Assembly (NCBI GenBank): GCA_021155915.1
Contig: JAJNBE010000002.1
Coordinates: forward strand, 1-61,868
Reading direction: 5' to 3'
From: Solimicrobium sp.
GTDB taxonomy: Bacteria; Pseudomonadota; Gammaproteobacteria; Burkholderiales; Burkholderiaceae_D
Length of the DNA: 61,868 nt
The notes beneath the pieces are model-generated. The model saw only the letters and a program-made list of their open reading frames with translations. It searched no databases and was not told where the DNA came from. Made by a program: the position numbers and the translations under genes. Positions 9,746-19,382 of this stretch are shown here, piece by piece; position 1 is the first letter of the stretch, and each line of letters starts with the position of its first letter.

Positions 9746-11050
9746 ATGGATTTCTCAGCAGTAATAAAAAAGGCTCCTCAGTCCAGTCGATTAATGTCGA
9801 TGTTTGGCATTCTTATGGCGATAAACTACCCTCTTTACTATTTTATCTGGCTTTACAATGGGCCTGTGGAATACTCTGGGGTTGGACTAAGAATAGTTGC
9901 CACAGTGCTTTGCCTCGCACTTCTGTTTAGGAAGTACTGGCCATCACAACTAAGCAAATGGTTGCCAATTTATTGGTATGGCACGGTTACTTACTGTTTA
10001 CCGTTCTTTTTTGTCTATATGACTTTGAAAAACCATGGCGACGTTGTTTGGATCTTAAATGTACTAACTGTGCTGTTCTTCACGTTAATAATGTTTGACT
10101 TTTTCACCGCACTTATTGTTCTGGCTGTAGGATGCATTTTCGCCTGTAGTTCCTTTTTGGTTATGGGCGGACAATTTATGTTTGTACCCGGAACAATTAC
10201 TCCATTGGGTGTTGGGGCTACTTTTTTTGCTGCAATTGTTATTGGAAGTGTTTTTTCCCGCATACGCGGCATAACAGAAGAGGAACGCTTACGATGGGAA
10301 GAGGAACAGCACGAGACAGAGTTATTAAGACTGGAAAATGAGCATCAACAAGTTGCATTACGAGAAAAGGAAAAACTCATCGCTCTTGCACACAAAGTCG
10401 CACACGACATCAGCTCGCCATTGTCCGCTTTAGATATGATTGTATATGTATGTGATGAGCTACCTGAACAGAAACGTACCCACTTAAGAAGAGCTACTAA
10501 GAGCATTCTAGATATTGCCAATAATTTGTTAACTACTTACAGAAACGAAGAAAACAGACTGATATCAAATATTGAGCCATGTCAGTCTCTGTTGGTTTCC
10601 GATTTATTGGTTCAATTATTAGGCGAAAAAAAGTTTCAGTATCTTCAATGTCCAGTTACGTTTAAAACAGTGTTTGCGGATGACGTACACTCTGCGTTTA
10701 TTTCTATGCAAAACACAGAGTTCCGAAGAATGATGTCGAATCTGATCAACAATGCTGTGGATGCATTGGAAGGCAAGAAGAATGGAAAGATCACCATTCA
10801 ATTAACCGCTGATGCAAATTCGGTGATCATTGAAGTACAGGACAACGGCAAAGGAATGGCACGGGATAAAGTTGAAAAAATGCTGGAGCAGCAAAATTTT
10901 ACGGACGGCAAAGAAAATGGCCATGGGTTGGGACTGCGGCAGGTTTGGGATACGTTAATATGCAATCATGGTGCGATGAACGTGCAATCTACTTTAGGCG
11001 AAGGTACGGTCATCCAGCTCATCTTCCCACGGGTCGCTGCACCCGGCTAA
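9746..11050 (+). CDS. Six-TM sensor histidine kinase, CqsS/LqsS-like
   Basis: About 434 residues. The N-terminal half carries about six hydrophobic segments. It includes YPLYYFIWLYNGP, then a GLRI stretch, and CLPFFFVYM, a layout I recognise from the autoinducer kinases CqsS and LqsS. After a charged coiled linker comes the H-box (VAHDISSPLSALDM), an N-box (NLINNAVDAL), a G1 box (DNGKGM) and a G2 box (GHGLGL). It ends just after FPRV, where the hybrid kinase upstream continues into a receiver. The start was placed at ATG 9746 with GAGG 10 bases upstream; a TTG at 9596 would add 50 residues. Known relatives bind alpha-hydroxyketones, but no cqsA/lqsA synthase is present here. The neighbouring NRPS is the nearest candidate ligand source. 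Family assignment is by memory of motifs, so moderate. Confidence 0.82.
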   Translation: MDFSAVIKKAPQSSRLMSMFGILMAINYPLYYFIWLYNGPVEYSGVGLRIVATVLCLALLFRKYWPSQLSKWLPIYWYGTVTYCLPFFFVYMTLKNHGDVVWILNVLTVLFFTLIMFDFFTALIVLAVGCIFACSSFLVMGGQFMFVPGTITPLGVGATFFAAIVIGSVFSRIRGITEEERLRWEEEQHETELLRLENEHQQVALREKEKLIALAHKVAHDISSPLSALDMIVYVCDELPEQKRTHLRRATKSILDIANNLLTTYRNEENRLISNIEPCQSLLVSDLLVQLLGEKKFQYLQCPVTFKTVFADDVHSAFISMQNTEFRRMMSNLINNAVDALEGKKNGKITIQLTADANSVIIEVQDNGKGMARDKVEKMLEQQNFTDGKENGHGLGLRQVWDTLICNHGAMNVQSTLGEGTVIQLIFPRVAAPG

Positions 11051-11125
11051 TTCGCGCAAGATATTCATTTCTTCGCAGATAATATTATCGTCATTATTGG
11101 AGATTATAAATCGATATAAAGCAGG
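11051..11125 (+). pseudogene. Receiver-domain remnant behind the CqsS-like kinase
   Basis: Directly after the TAA at 11048-11050 and in the same frame, the DNA still reads FAQDIHFFADNIIVIIGDYKSI before a second stop. This aligns with the start of the hybrid kinase's receiver (IAEAIELNDDDIVIILDDDSSI). The upstream pseudogene (170-940) has TAA at the equivalent column and the same receiver start behind it. The kinase gene therefore once encoded or was followed by a receiver that is no longer translated. Confidence 0.6.
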
Positions 11126-11586
11126 AGATCTGCGATTTTCATCTCTATTTACATTTTATCTAACGTTACGCCCACATCTTTCCAGCTTAGGGGAAAAAAT
11201 CGCAATGTTGGGGCATCCTTAAATCAAAAATAAAATAATAACGGGGTTTAAGACAATAAACCCAGGCCCCACCTGGTAACTAATTATTAAGTTACGTCAG
11301 TAGTCTTGGTATATTGCATTCTTGTGACTAAGTAACTGATCCTATTGAGCTTAAGTTTGCTCGTTATCAAGAAAATTGAAATCAATAACTGTAAGCTGAA
11401 AAAGCTTTTGTTTATGTAATTCAATTTACCAGGTATTTGCGGCACCATATATTTACTACATTAAAAATTTCTAGGAAAGTAGCAGACATTTGCTACCGTA
11501 ATATACTTGGTTTTGAAAATCGCTCGTCAATTGTTTGCTCGTATTCAGAGCCCTCAAATAACAAACAATCCTGAAAGGTTGAAGCC
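11126..11586. other. Non-coding gap before the small secreted protein
   Basis: About 460 AT-rich bases with no reading frame I would defend. The first part is probably further decayed receiver sequence. The last 100 bases should contain the promoter of the gene at 11587, but no strong -35/-10 pair is evident. Confidence 0.4.
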
Positions 11587-12135
11587 ATGAATAAAATATT
11601 AACCACAATCACCGTAGCATTATTTGCAATTAATTCATCAATTGTCGCCTACGCAAAAAATGACGAAGCGAGAGCCAACTACAAGACTGCCAAAGAAAGT
11701 GCTGCTGCCACTTACAAAGCTGCCCGAGCCAGATGTGAAGCATTGACGGGAAATCCGAAAGACGTGTGCATAGTAGAAGCGAAGGCGGAGGAAAAACGTA
11801 GCAAGGCAAACGCTGAAGCGCAATTCGAAAATACTCCCAGAGCAAGAATGAAGGCGCGAATAGCCATAGCTGATGCTGATTATGCTGTGGCTAAGGAGAA
11901 ATGCAAAGCGCAGAGCGGTAATGCTAAAGATGTTTGTATGAAGAAGGCCAAGGCCGCGCATACAAAGGCTATAGTCGATGCCAGATCTAGTAAAGAAATT
12001 GGAGAAATTAAGTCAAAGGCAGATGAGGAAAAACGTGACGCCGACTATAAAGCGGCACTTGAACAGTGTCGCTCTTTAACGGGCGCTGCACAAGATGCAT
12101 GTGTGAGTTCCACTAAATCAAAATTCGGCAAATAG
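11587..12135 (+). CDS. Small secreted Lys/Ala-rich protein with three Cys-pair repeats
   Basis: The 182-residue protein starts with a signal peptide (MNKILTTITVALFAINSS, cleavage near AYA-KN) and is then highly charged and alanine-rich. Three degenerate units of about 50 residues each contain a Cys pair: CEALTGNPKDVC, CKAQSGNAKDVC and CRSLTGAAQDAC. The fixed spacing suggests a disulfide within each unit in the periplasm. Similar proteins of unknown function are common in Burkholderiales genomes. AAAGG lies about 8 bases before the ATG. No enzymatic motif is visible and no function is assigned. It stands alone between the kinase locus and the ndk operon. Confidence 0.8.
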   Translation: MNKILTTITVALFAINSSIVAYAKNDEARANYKTAKESAAATYKAARARCEALTGNPKDVCIVEAKAEEKRSKANAEAQFENTPRARMKARIAIADADYAVAKEKCKAQSGNAKDVCMKKAKAAHTKAIVDARSSKEIGEIKSKADEEKRDADYKAALEQCRSLTGAAQDACVSSTKSKFGK

Positions 12136-12620
12136 CTTTGGTTTGCTTACGTTACCATTTTCAAGCAGAGGGCGTAGTCTGGGGCTTTTTACATGGCGAG
12201 AATAAGGGTCGATCCTTTCTTCTCTCATTCGGTAAAGATCATAGTAGTCCGATAATACTCTGGTCACCCTCTAACTTTTTTTTGCTCCCTCTCGCTTAGC
12301 GGAAGCTGGCTGAGTACGTTTAAATAATACCGTCGTAGCTCTAATTAACACAACGTTCATTTACCTGGCTGAACGTTGCGTCTTTATTCGACGGTTCCTA
12401 GCTATTTGACCCTTCTCCAGTTACGATTTACCCATCAAAATTGCTTATTTAATAAAAATATTCTAATTCTCCCCAATTTTTCTTCAGTTTTTTTCGATAA
12501 TCCATGCAAAATCGTGGAGCGTAGACTCATTGAAATTTGCAGCTTTTCATGTGTACGGCGTCTGTTTTTAATCACCATATCCAAGAAATTAGCTTCTGGC
12601 AATAGAGCAACCACTAATTA

Positions 12621-12629
12621 TGCTAAAAT
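12621..12629 (+). promoter_or_regulatory. Candidate extended -10 promoter for the ndk operon
   Basis: TGCTAAAAT has the TGn extension directly before a TAAAAT hexamer, 58 bases ahead of the ndk ATG. No good -35 hexamer is found at 17 bases, consistent with an extended -10 promoter. The 540 bases from 12136 to here contain no other gene I can support. Confidence 0.4.
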
Positions 12630-12633
12630 TGCG

Positions 12634-12657
12634 GGTTAAAAAATTTTATTTTTAACC
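12634..12657 (+). other. A/T-rich hairpin in the ndk leader
   Basis: GGTTAAAAA (12634-12642) pairs perfectly with TTTTTAACC (12649-12657) around a 6-base loop. It would lie at the very 5' end of the ndk mRNA if the extended -10 at 12621 is used. It could protect the mRNA 5' end or end a transcript from upstream, although the stem is GC-poor. Confidence 0.4.
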
Positions 12658-12686
12658 ATAATTTTTTCATCTAATTGGAGTTTTGT

Positions 12687-13112
12687 ATGGCAATTGAACG
12701 CACTTTATCCATTATTAAGCCTGACGCAGTGGCGAAAAATGTCATCGGACAGGTATATAGCCGTTTTGAATCTGCTGGTTTGAAGATTGTTGCTGCTCGG
12801 ATGGTGCAATTATCGTGTGCTGAAGCAGAAGGCTTTTATGCAGTGCACAAAGAGCGTCCGTTTTTTACCGACTTGGTCAGTTTTATGATTTCTGGGCCGG
12901 TCATGGTATCTGCGTTAGAAGGTGAAAATGCTATTTTAATTCATCGTAATCTAATGGGCGCCACAGATCCCAAAAAAGCTGAAAAAGGAACAATCCGTGC
13001 AGATTTTGCCGATTCAATCGATGCAAATGCGGTGCATGGTTCTGATGCTGCAGAAACCGCAGCCGTTGAGATTGCGTATTTCTTTCCAGCTTTAAGTGTG
13101 TATTCGCGTTAA
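12687..13112 (+). CDS. ndk: Nucleoside diphosphate kinase
   Basis: The enzyme transfers the gamma-phosphate between nucleoside triphosphates and diphosphates through a phospho-His. The 141-residue sequence is of usual length. It shows the N-terminal [10 protein letters not shown] motif, the [14 protein letters not shown] segment and the active-site His in NAVHGSD near residue 117. The start is ATG 12687 after TTGGAG; an in-frame ATG four codons earlier has no ribosome site. It is the first gene of the ndk-rlmN-pilW-rodZ-ispG run, an order conserved in Burkholderiaceae. Confidence 0.98.
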   Translation: MAIERTLSIIKPDAVAKNVIGQVYSRFESAGLKIVAARMVQLSCAEAEGFYAVHKERPFFTDLVSFMISGPVMVSALEGENAILIHRNLMGATDPKKAEKGTIRADFADSIDANAVHGSDAAETAAVEIAYFFPALSVYSR

Positions 13113-13164
13113 TTGGTGATTCAAGTTTTTGTTGTAGCCCTTTGCGAAAAACGGATTAAATTAA

Positions 13165-14322
13165 ATGGCGGTACTAACTAATTTATTGGATTTGGACCCA
13201 GATCAACTTATCGCTTATTGCGCTGAGTTGGGGGAAAAGCCGTTTCGCGCAAAGCAGCTGCAACGTTGGATTCACCAATTTGGGGTGAGTGATTTTGAGG
13301 CAATGACTGATTTGGCGAAATCGCTACGTGATAAATTAGCAACAAGGGCGTGTGTGCGCTCTTCGGCTATTATTAGCGATCACACTTCTTCTGATGGTAC
13401 ACGCAAATGGCTGTTGGACGTCGGACAGAATAATGCGATTGAGACGGTTTTTATTCCCGAAGAAAGTCGCGGCACCTTATGTATTTCCACTCAAGCCGGG
13501 TGTGCGGTTAATTGCCGATTTTGTTCAACTGGGAAACAGGGTTTCAACCGTAATTTGACCGTATCGGAAATAATTGGCCAATTATGGATGGCAGAGTTTG
13601 AATTGCGTAAAACGAAGGGCATTAACTCGGGACATAAAGGTGAGCGTCAGATCACCAATGTAGTCATGATGGGTATGGGCGAGCCATTATTGAATTTTGA
13701 ACCTACTGTGACAGCATTAAAATTAATGTTGGATGACAATGCGTATGGATTGTCGCGTCGTCGAGTAACGCTTTCCACGAGCGGTGTCGTTCCCATGATA
13801 GATAAGTTATCACATAAATGTCCCGTGGCGCTGGCCGTGTCTTTACACGCCTCCAATGACGCTTTGCGTAATGATCTGATTCCGCTTAATAAAAAATATC
13901 CTTTATCCGAACTAATGGAGGCATGTAAGCGTTATCTGCAATTTGCACCGCGTGATTTTGTGACATTTGAGTATTGCATGCTAGATGGCGTAAATGACGG
14001 CGATCATCATGCCAGAGAGCTACTGAACTTAGTGCGCGAAGTTCCGTGCAAATTTAACTTAATACCGTTTAATCCTTTTCCTGAATCGGGATTAAAGCGA
14101 TCTGCAAATTCTCGTATCCGAACTTTTGCGGAAATATTATTGGCTGGAGGGATAGTAACTACTATTCGAAAAACGCGTGGTGAGGATATTGATGCAGCAT
14201 GCGGACAATTAGCGGGTGAAGTACAAGATAGAACTCGGGTACAAGAACGAATGCAAAAGCAAACTGAATATCAAAAAAAATTCGGCCCTGATTTTGGTCG
14301 GATTGTGGAGATAACTGGATGA
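13165..14322 (+). CDS. rlmN: Dual-specificity rRNA/tRNA adenine-C2 methyltransferase RlmN
   Basis: This radical-SAM enzyme methylates C2 of A2503 in 23S rRNA and A37 in some tRNAs. The 385-residue protein has the CxxxCxxC iron-sulfur motif (C113, C117, C120 in [12 protein letters not shown]), the [10 protein letters not shown] segment, and a C-terminal Cys in DAACGQLAG that matches the catalytic methyl-carrying Cys of the family. It lies 52 bp after ndk, and its stop overlaps the next start (ATGA). Confidence 0.97.
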   Translation: MAVLTNLLDLDPDQLIAYCAELGEKPFRAKQLQRWIHQFGVSDFEAMTDLAKSLRDKLATRACVRSSAIISDHTSSDGTRKWLLDVGQNNAIETVFIPEESRGTLCISTQAGCAVNCRFCSTGKQGFNRNLTVSEIIGQLWMAEFELRKTKGINSGHKGERQITNVVMMGMGEPLLNFEPTVTALKLMLDDNAYGLSRRRVTLSTSGVVPMIDKLSHKCPVALAVSLHASNDALRNDLIPLNKKYPLSELMEACKRYLQFAPRDFVTFEYCMLDGVNDGDHHARELLNLVREVPCKFNLIPFNPFPESGLKRSANSRIRTFAEILLAGGIVTTIRKTRGEDIDAACGQLAGEVQDRTRVQERMQKQTEYQKKFGPDFGRIVEITG

Positions 14323-15128
14323 ATAATTTTTGGTGTAGGACACTGAAAACAGGTATTTTTCTGACTTTTCTGGTGATGTTAGTTGCTTGTAAAACAACCT
14401 ATCATGAGCCAATATTGCGTTCTCCTTCAACCAACGATAATCCAGTTCAACGTAGTAATTCAGATCGGGCTAACATACGCTTACAACTCGGCATCAGTTA
14501 TTTTGAACAAGACCAACTTCCCACTGCCTTAAAAGAACTCAATAATGCTATTTCAATTGATCCGAATTTAACCAGTGCTTACGCGGTACGCGCGTTGGTT
14601 CACATGCAAATGCGCGCTGAAAAATTGGCAGAGCAAGATTTTTTGAGAGTCATGGATATGGCTCCAAACGATCCGGACAATATTAATAATTACGCTTGGT
14701 TCTTGTGTCAGAACGGAAGAGAAAAGCAGGCAATGGTTTTATTTGATCGGGTAATAAAAGATCGATCATACACTCAACCCGTCAAAGCATTGAATAATGC
14801 CGGTTTATGTAGCTTAAAAATCAACAATGATGCTTTAGCTGAAAATTATTTCACTGAATCATTGCGTTTTGATTTTAATAACCCTATTGCAAACTTAAAT
14901 TTGTCTCGCTTAAACTATAAAAAAAGGAATTGGTCACAAGCACAATTTTATATCAATAGACTTATAAAAATGGAAGCCTATACCGCTGAAATAATGTGGT
15001 TGGCAATTAAAATTAATCATCAATTGCATGACCAGAATGCTGAATCCAGTTTAGCTCTACAATTGCGAAGTCTGTTTCCGGATTCATATGAATATGAATT
15101 GTTGCAACGTGGAGCATTTGATGAGTGA
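14319..15128 (+). CDS. pilW: Type IV pilus biogenesis lipoprotein PilW/PilF (TPR)
   Basis: This is an outer-membrane lipoprotein that in related bacteria helps assemble the PilQ secretin. The 269-residue protein has a lipoprotein signal with lipobox LVAC (C24), followed by tetratricopeptide repeats (for example [20 protein letters not shown], and a [18 protein letters not shown] unit). It overlaps rlmN by four bases and rodZ by eight, so it is part of the same operon. No other pilus genes occur in the window, so a working type IV pilus cannot be judged. The gene may persist through its operon position. Confidence 0.92.
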   Translation: MNNFWCRTLKTGIFLTFLVMLVACKTTYHEPILRSPSTNDNPVQRSNSDRANIRLQLGISYFEQDQLPTALKELNNAISIDPNLTSAYAVRALVHMQMRAEKLAEQDFLRVMDMAPNDPDNINNYAWFLCQNGREKQAMVLFDRVIKDRSYTQPVKALNNAGLCSLKINNDALAENYFTESLRFDFNNPIANLNLSRLNYKKRNWSQAQFYINRLIKMEAYTAEIMWLAIKINHQLHDQNAESSLALQLRSLFPDSYEYELLQRGAFDE

Positions 15129-15753
15129 AGTCGTTAATTTAATGGCTGTGCCGGATTATGAGGAAACAGAAATTCTGGCTAGACAACCTGCAGATAGGCT
15201 GAGCATTGGTCAACAGTTGTTAATTGCACGAATGCAACACAATTTTACCATTGAGCAGGTAGCAAAGCAGCTCAAGTGGTCTGCACATCAAATTGCTGAG
15301 ATTGAGGCGGGAAATTATGCTGTTTTTCCTGATCCTGCGAGTGTTCGTGGTTTTGTCAGGACCTATGCAAAAATATTAAAGCTGGATGTCGCCCCCTTGC
15401 TGAATGAATTATCGGTTGAATTTGCGAAACATCCCGTGAGAACTTTAGACAGACCACTATTAGATACACCATTTAATATAGAGCATAAGCCGTGGCTAGG
15501 ACAACAAAATAAGCACTCACGACGGATAGTGGGCGGTATATTGTTGGTATTGTTATGTCTTATTGTAACTTTTATGTTTAAGATAGAAATAGGCAACTTT
15601 ATTAGAGATCTTGAGACTAGAAAAGTATCAGCAAAGAGTTCAATTTCGGCTGTCGCAAAGTCAGGTATTTTGGCTGATCTTTCTTCGCCTAACGCTGCTT
15701 TGCTAAAAGGGGCCTCGGCAAACGATGGACCTAAACAATCAGCAAGGCATTGA
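15121..15753 (+). CDS. rodZ: RodZ-like membrane protein with N-terminal helix-turn-helix
   Basis: The N-terminal HTH_25 domain (LSIGQQLLIARMQHNFTIEQVAKQL... to about residue 90) and a single membrane segment (about 140-160, GGILLVLLCLIVTFMF) fit RodZ, which links MreB to the cell-shape machinery. The protein is only 210 residues. RodZ proteins usually run past 300 with a periplasmic beta domain, which is missing here; about 50 low-complexity residues follow the membrane segment. The start was chosen at ATG 15121, overlapping the pilW stop. The upstream ATG at 15088 lies inside pilW. It abuts ispG directly (stop 15751-15753, next ATG 15754), the normal neighbour. Confidence 0.88.
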   Translation: MSEVVNLMAVPDYEETEILARQPADRLSIGQQLLIARMQHNFTIEQVAKQLKWSAHQIAEIEAGNYAVFPDPASVRGFVRTYAKILKLDVAPLLNELSVEFAKHPVRTLDRPLLDTPFNIEHKPWLGQQNKHSRRIVGGILLVLLCLIVTFMFKIEIGNFIRDLETRKVSAKSSISAVAKSGILADLSSPNAALLKGASANDGPKQSARH

Positions 15754-17025
15754 ATGAACGCTGTGATACATCAGAAAAGTGAAAAGCTACCCATTTCGTC
15801 CGAAGCAATAAACAGGCGGATCAGCCGCGTGGTCATTATCGCTAGCGAAAATCGGAAAATTCTTATTGGGGGAAATGCGCCCATTGTCGTTCAGTCGATG
15901 ACCAATACCGACACTGTCGACGCGATCGGCACAGCAATTCAAATCAAAGAATTAGCAAGAGCTGGGTCAGAATTAGTACGCATTACAGTAAATACACCAG
16001 AGGCAGCTGCGGCTGTTCCTATCATCAAGGAACAACTTATTCGCATGGATGTTGATGTGCCCTTAGTAGGCGATTTTCATTACAACGGTCATACCTTATT
16101 AAAAGAATTCCCTGATTGCGCACAAATACTATCAAAATATCGAATCAATCCGGGTAATGTAGGGCAGGGCGCAAAACGCGATTCTCAATTTGCGCAGATG
16201 ATAGAGATTGCGGCGCGTTACGATAAGCCGGTTCGTATAGGTGTTAACTGGGGAAGTCTGGATCAAAATTTGTTAGCGAGCATGATGGATGAGAATGCGC
16301 AGCGTTCGACACCATGGTCAGCACAATCAGTGATGTATGAAGCGTTAATTGTTTCGGCCTTGCAAAATGCGCACCGTGCTGAGCAATTGGGTCTGCCTGG
16401 TGACAAAATTATTTTGTCTTGTAAGGTTTCAGGCGTGCAAGATTTAATTGCTGTGTATCGTGAGTTAGCAAAGCGCTGTGATTATCCCCTTCACCTGGGC
16501 TTGACCGAAGCGGGGATGGGTAGTAAAGGAATTGTCGCTTCAACAGCAGCGTTGTCGGTATTATTGCAAGAAGGTATTGGTGACACAATCCGCATTTCGT
16601 TAACGCCGGAACCGCGCGGTGATCGTTGTAAGGAAGTGATCGTTGGGCAAGAAATTTTACAAACGATGGGGTTACGTAAGTTTACGCCAATGGTAATTGC
16701 ATGCCCCGGGTGCGGGCGAACCACTTCTACTTTGTTTCAGGAATTGGCTGACGATATTCAAACTTTTTTGCGTGAGCAGATGCCAATTTGGAAAACCAAG
16801 TTTGCGGGTGTAGAAGCGATGAATGTGGCAGTAATGGGCTGTATTGTGAATGGGCCGGGAGAATCTAAACATGCCAACATTGGTATCAGCTTGCCGGGAA
16901 CGGGTGAATCTCCGGCAGCGCCCGTGTTTGTGGATGGAATAAAAACAGTCACTTTAAGAGGGGACAACATCGCTAAAGAATTTCAGCAAATTGTATTGAG
17001 TTACGTGCAGTCTCATTATGGTTAG
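15754..17025 (+). CDS. ispG: 4-hydroxy-3-methylbut-2-en-1-yl diphosphate synthase
   Basis: IspG is a [4Fe-4S] enzyme of the non-mevalonate isoprenoid pathway that converts MEcPP to HMBPP. The 423-residue sequence contains the expected QSMTNTDT segment, a GVNWGSL loop and the iron-sulfur Cys residues in CPGCGR and GCIVNGPGE. Length matches the beta-proteobacterial form. It starts on the base after the rodZ stop. About 165 non-coding bases follow before hisS. Confidence 0.98.
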   Translation: MNAVIHQKSEKLPISSEAINRRISRVVIIASENRKILIGGNAPIVVQSMTNTDTVDAIGTAIQIKELARAGSELVRITVNTPEAAAAVPIIKEQLIRMDVDVPLVGDFHYNGHTLLKEFPDCAQILSKYRINPGNVGQGAKRDSQFAQMIEIAARYDKPVRIGVNWGSLDQNLLASMMDENAQRSTPWSAQSVMYEALIVSALQNAHRAEQLGLPGDKIILSCKVSGVQDLIAVYRELAKRCDYPLHLGLTEAGMGSKGIVASTAALSVLLQEGIGDTIRISLTPEPRGDRCKEVIVGQEILQTMGLRKFTPMVIACPGCGRTTSTLFQELADDIQTFLREQMPIWKTKFAGVEAMNVAVMGCIVNGPGESKHANIGISLPGTGESPAAPVFVDGIKTVTLRGDNIAKEFQQIVLSYVQSHYG

Positions 17026-17191
17026 TTCGGACGAGTGCATGAATAGCGGCAACTTTTGCTCTGGGTTACTCTGCTGCGTTTCGTTTGGTGACGGCGATCG
17101 CGGTTAGTCCAACTAAACTGACCTCGCCTATATTATGCAATCTCCTTGTGGCAAAGGCAGTTTTGATTCCCAACTTTTAGGTATGGTGAGT

Positions 17192-18544
17192 ATGTCAGAA
17201 AATAAGAAGTCAGAAAAATTTGAAAAAATAACTGCAGTTAAGGGCATGAACGACATGCTTCCTACCGATGCGGCTTTGTGGGAATTATTCGAAAATACCG
17301 CCCAATCTGTGTTTAAAAGTTACGGTTTTCAACAAATCAGGACCCCTATTGTTGAGCAAACATCTCTGTTTGCCCGGGGTTTAGGGGCGGTAACCGACGT
17401 GGTCGAAAAAGAAATGTATTCTTTCGAAGATGCGATGAATGGCGACAGACTAACATTGCGTCCAGAAAATACAGCTGGCGTGGTACGTGCAGCAATCGAA
17501 CATAATTTAACTTATGATGGTCCCAAACGTTTATGGTATACCGGACCGATGTTTCGCCACGAAAAGCCCCAGCGTGGCCGCTACCGTCAGTTTCATCAAA
17601 TGGGCGCCGAGTCGCTGGGTTTTACGGGTCCAGATACAGATGCTGAATTAATAATAATGTGTCAACGTCTTTGGGATGACTTGGGACTGCGTAATGTGAG
17701 ATTGGAATTAAACTCAATTGGAGACGCCGTTGAGCGTGGAAAACATCGGGCAGATTTGATCGCTTATTTTGAGCAGCATCAAGATTCGTTAGACACCGAG
17801 GCATTGCGCAGATTACATTCCAATCCATTGCGAATTTTGGATACGAAAAATCCTACCATGCAAACCCTGGTAAATGGGGCCCCAAAATTGTTAGACTATT
17901 TGGGAGCCGAATCACTAAAACACTTTGAAGATGTTCAAGCAATTCTGCGGCATAATTGCATAGCTTTTACCATTAATAATCGTTTAGTACGTGGGTTAGA
18001 CTATTACAATCGCACGGTTTTTGAGTGGGTATCTGAAGAATTGGGAGCACAGGGCACCATTTGTGCAGGGGGTCGTTACGATACATTAGTCACACTGTTT
18101 GGTGGAAAAGAGACGCCTTCCTGTGGCTTTGCCATGGGCATTGAGCGCATTTTAGAACTTATGAAATTGTCTGGCGAGACGCACTCTATGAATCAATGTG
18201 ACGTTTACGTAGTTCATCAAGGCGAACCCGCTCAGTTACAATCTTTTGTCTTAGCAGAACGGTTACGTGATGCAGGACTGGATGTTGTGCTACATTGCGC
18301 ATCTCTTCAAGGACTAGGTGGATTCAAATCTCAAATGAAGCGTGCTGATGCGAGTGGGGCCGCGTTTGCAGTCATTGTTGGTGAGGATGAAATGTCGCAA
18401 GGGAAGGCGACAGTAAAAACGCTTCGGGCCAACGAGTTAGTGAATAATCAGACTGCTGTACCATTTGACTCCGTTGTTGATTATTTAGTCGGTCAGATTG
18501 CAGGCAATGAAAATCATGACCATGCTTTTCAAATACATCATTAA
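17192..18544 (+). CDS. hisS: Histidyl-tRNA synthetase
   Basis: This class II synthetase charges tRNA-His. The roughly 450-residue sequence has the family's opening KGMNDMLP, motif 2 ([19 protein letters not shown]), the histidine motifs [15 protein letters not shown] and CAGGRYD, and motif 3 (FAMGIER). The start was moved to ATG 17192, preceded by GGTGAG, because relatives begin a few residues before KGMND. Frames from 17135 or 17183 would add an unlikely extension. It is followed at 22 bp by the YfgM-like gene and then bamB, the conserved order. Confidence 0.97.
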   Translation: MSENKKSEKFEKITAVKGMNDMLPTDAALWELFENTAQSVFKSYGFQQIRTPIVEQTSLFARGLGAVTDVVEKEMYSFEDAMNGDRLTLRPENTAGVVRAAIEHNLTYDGPKRLWYTGPMFRHEKPQRGRYRQFHQMGAESLGFTGPDTDAELIIMCQRLWDDLGLRNVRLELNSIGDAVERGKHRADLIAYFEQHQDSLDTEALRRLHSNPLRILDTKNPTMQTLVNGAPKLLDYLGAESLKHFEDVQAILRHNCIAFTINNRLVRGLDYYNRTVFEWVSEELGAQGTICAGGRYDTLVTLFGGKETPSCGFAMGIERILELMKLSGETHSMNQCDVYVVHQGEPAQLQSFVLAERLRDAGLDVVLHCASLQGLGGFKSQMKRADASGAAFAVIVGEDEMSQGKATVKTLRANELVNNQTAVPFDSVVDYLVGQIAGNENHDHAFQIHH

Positions 18545-18566
18545 TATTAAATAAGTAGGAAAACAC

Positions 18567-19265
18567 ATGGCATACGATCACGAAGAACAAGAGCAGTTGG
18601 ATGCTATCAAAGCCTGGTGGAAACAATATGGCAACTTAATCACATGGTTTCTGATAATCCTTTTGTCCCTATTTGTAGTTTGGAAAGCATGGGGCGTGTA
18701 TAAGGTTAAACAAGCCAGCCAAGCTTCTGTACTGTTTGAGGAAGTTAAAAAAGCGATACAAGAGAAAGATCAGATTAAAGTTTTACATGCAGTAACTGAC
18801 GTGCAGGAAAAATTTTCTGGTACTAACTATGCACAGATGGCAAGTCTGCTCGGTGCAAAATCTGCATTTGAATCCGGCGATCTTAAAACAGCGAAAATGC
18901 AGTTAGTGTGGGTAACGGAACACGGAAAAGCAATCGAATTTAAATCGTTGGCAAAAATTCGTCTGGCGGGGATTTTGTTAGATGAAAAGTCTTACGATGA
19001 TGCACAGAAGTTACTCGAGGGCAATTTTCCTGAAGCATTGAGAAGTTCTATTGCAGATAGAAAAGGTGATATTTTAGTAGCTCAAAATAAAATTGACGAG
19101 GCGCGTGTTGCTTATCAGTCAGCCATAAGTAAAGGCGGCCCTAATAATCCTGAACGGCAATATATTCAGTTAAAGCTGGATGCAATTGGCGGTTCATCAT
19201 TAGTTCCAGGAAATAAGACTGACATTTCTGGTAATAGAGTTGCCTTAGAGGCTGCAGTTAAATAA
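18567..19265 (+). CDS. yfgM: YfgM-like ancillary translocon protein (TPR)
   Basis: The 232-residue inner-membrane protein has a short cytoplasmic start (MAYDHEEQEQLDAIKAWWKQYG), one membrane segment at about 25-45 and a periplasmic TPR-like domain. This matches the YfgM/DUF2133 family, which associates with SecYEG and periplasmic chaperones. TAGGAAA precedes the ATG. Its position between hisS and bamB is the family's standard context. Confidence 0.93.
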   Translation: MAYDHEEQEQLDAIKAWWKQYGNLITWFLIILLSLFVVWKAWGVYKVKQASQASVLFEEVKKAIQEKDQIKVLHAVTDVQEKFSGTNYAQMASLLGAKSAFESGDLKTAKMQLVWVTEHGKAIEFKSLAKIRLAGILLDEKSYDDAQKLLEGNFPEALRSSIADRKGDILVAQNKIDEARVAYQSAISKGGPNNPERQYIQLKLDAIGGSSLVPGNKTDISGNRVALEAAVK

Positions 19266-19382
19266 GTTAACGAGAATACAATGCAAAAAATCAGACAGTC
19301 TCAACGCTCTCCCCATATATTGAGCGCTTTGCTATCGGAGCGGCCTTGTTTCATATTAGTTAATTCACCGGGTGATTTCTTC

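Noticed and set aside
12376..12639. An 87-codon open frame upstream of ndk
   Set aside because: No ribosome site, unusual composition, overlaps the likely ndk promoter, and no family resemblance. Probably chance.
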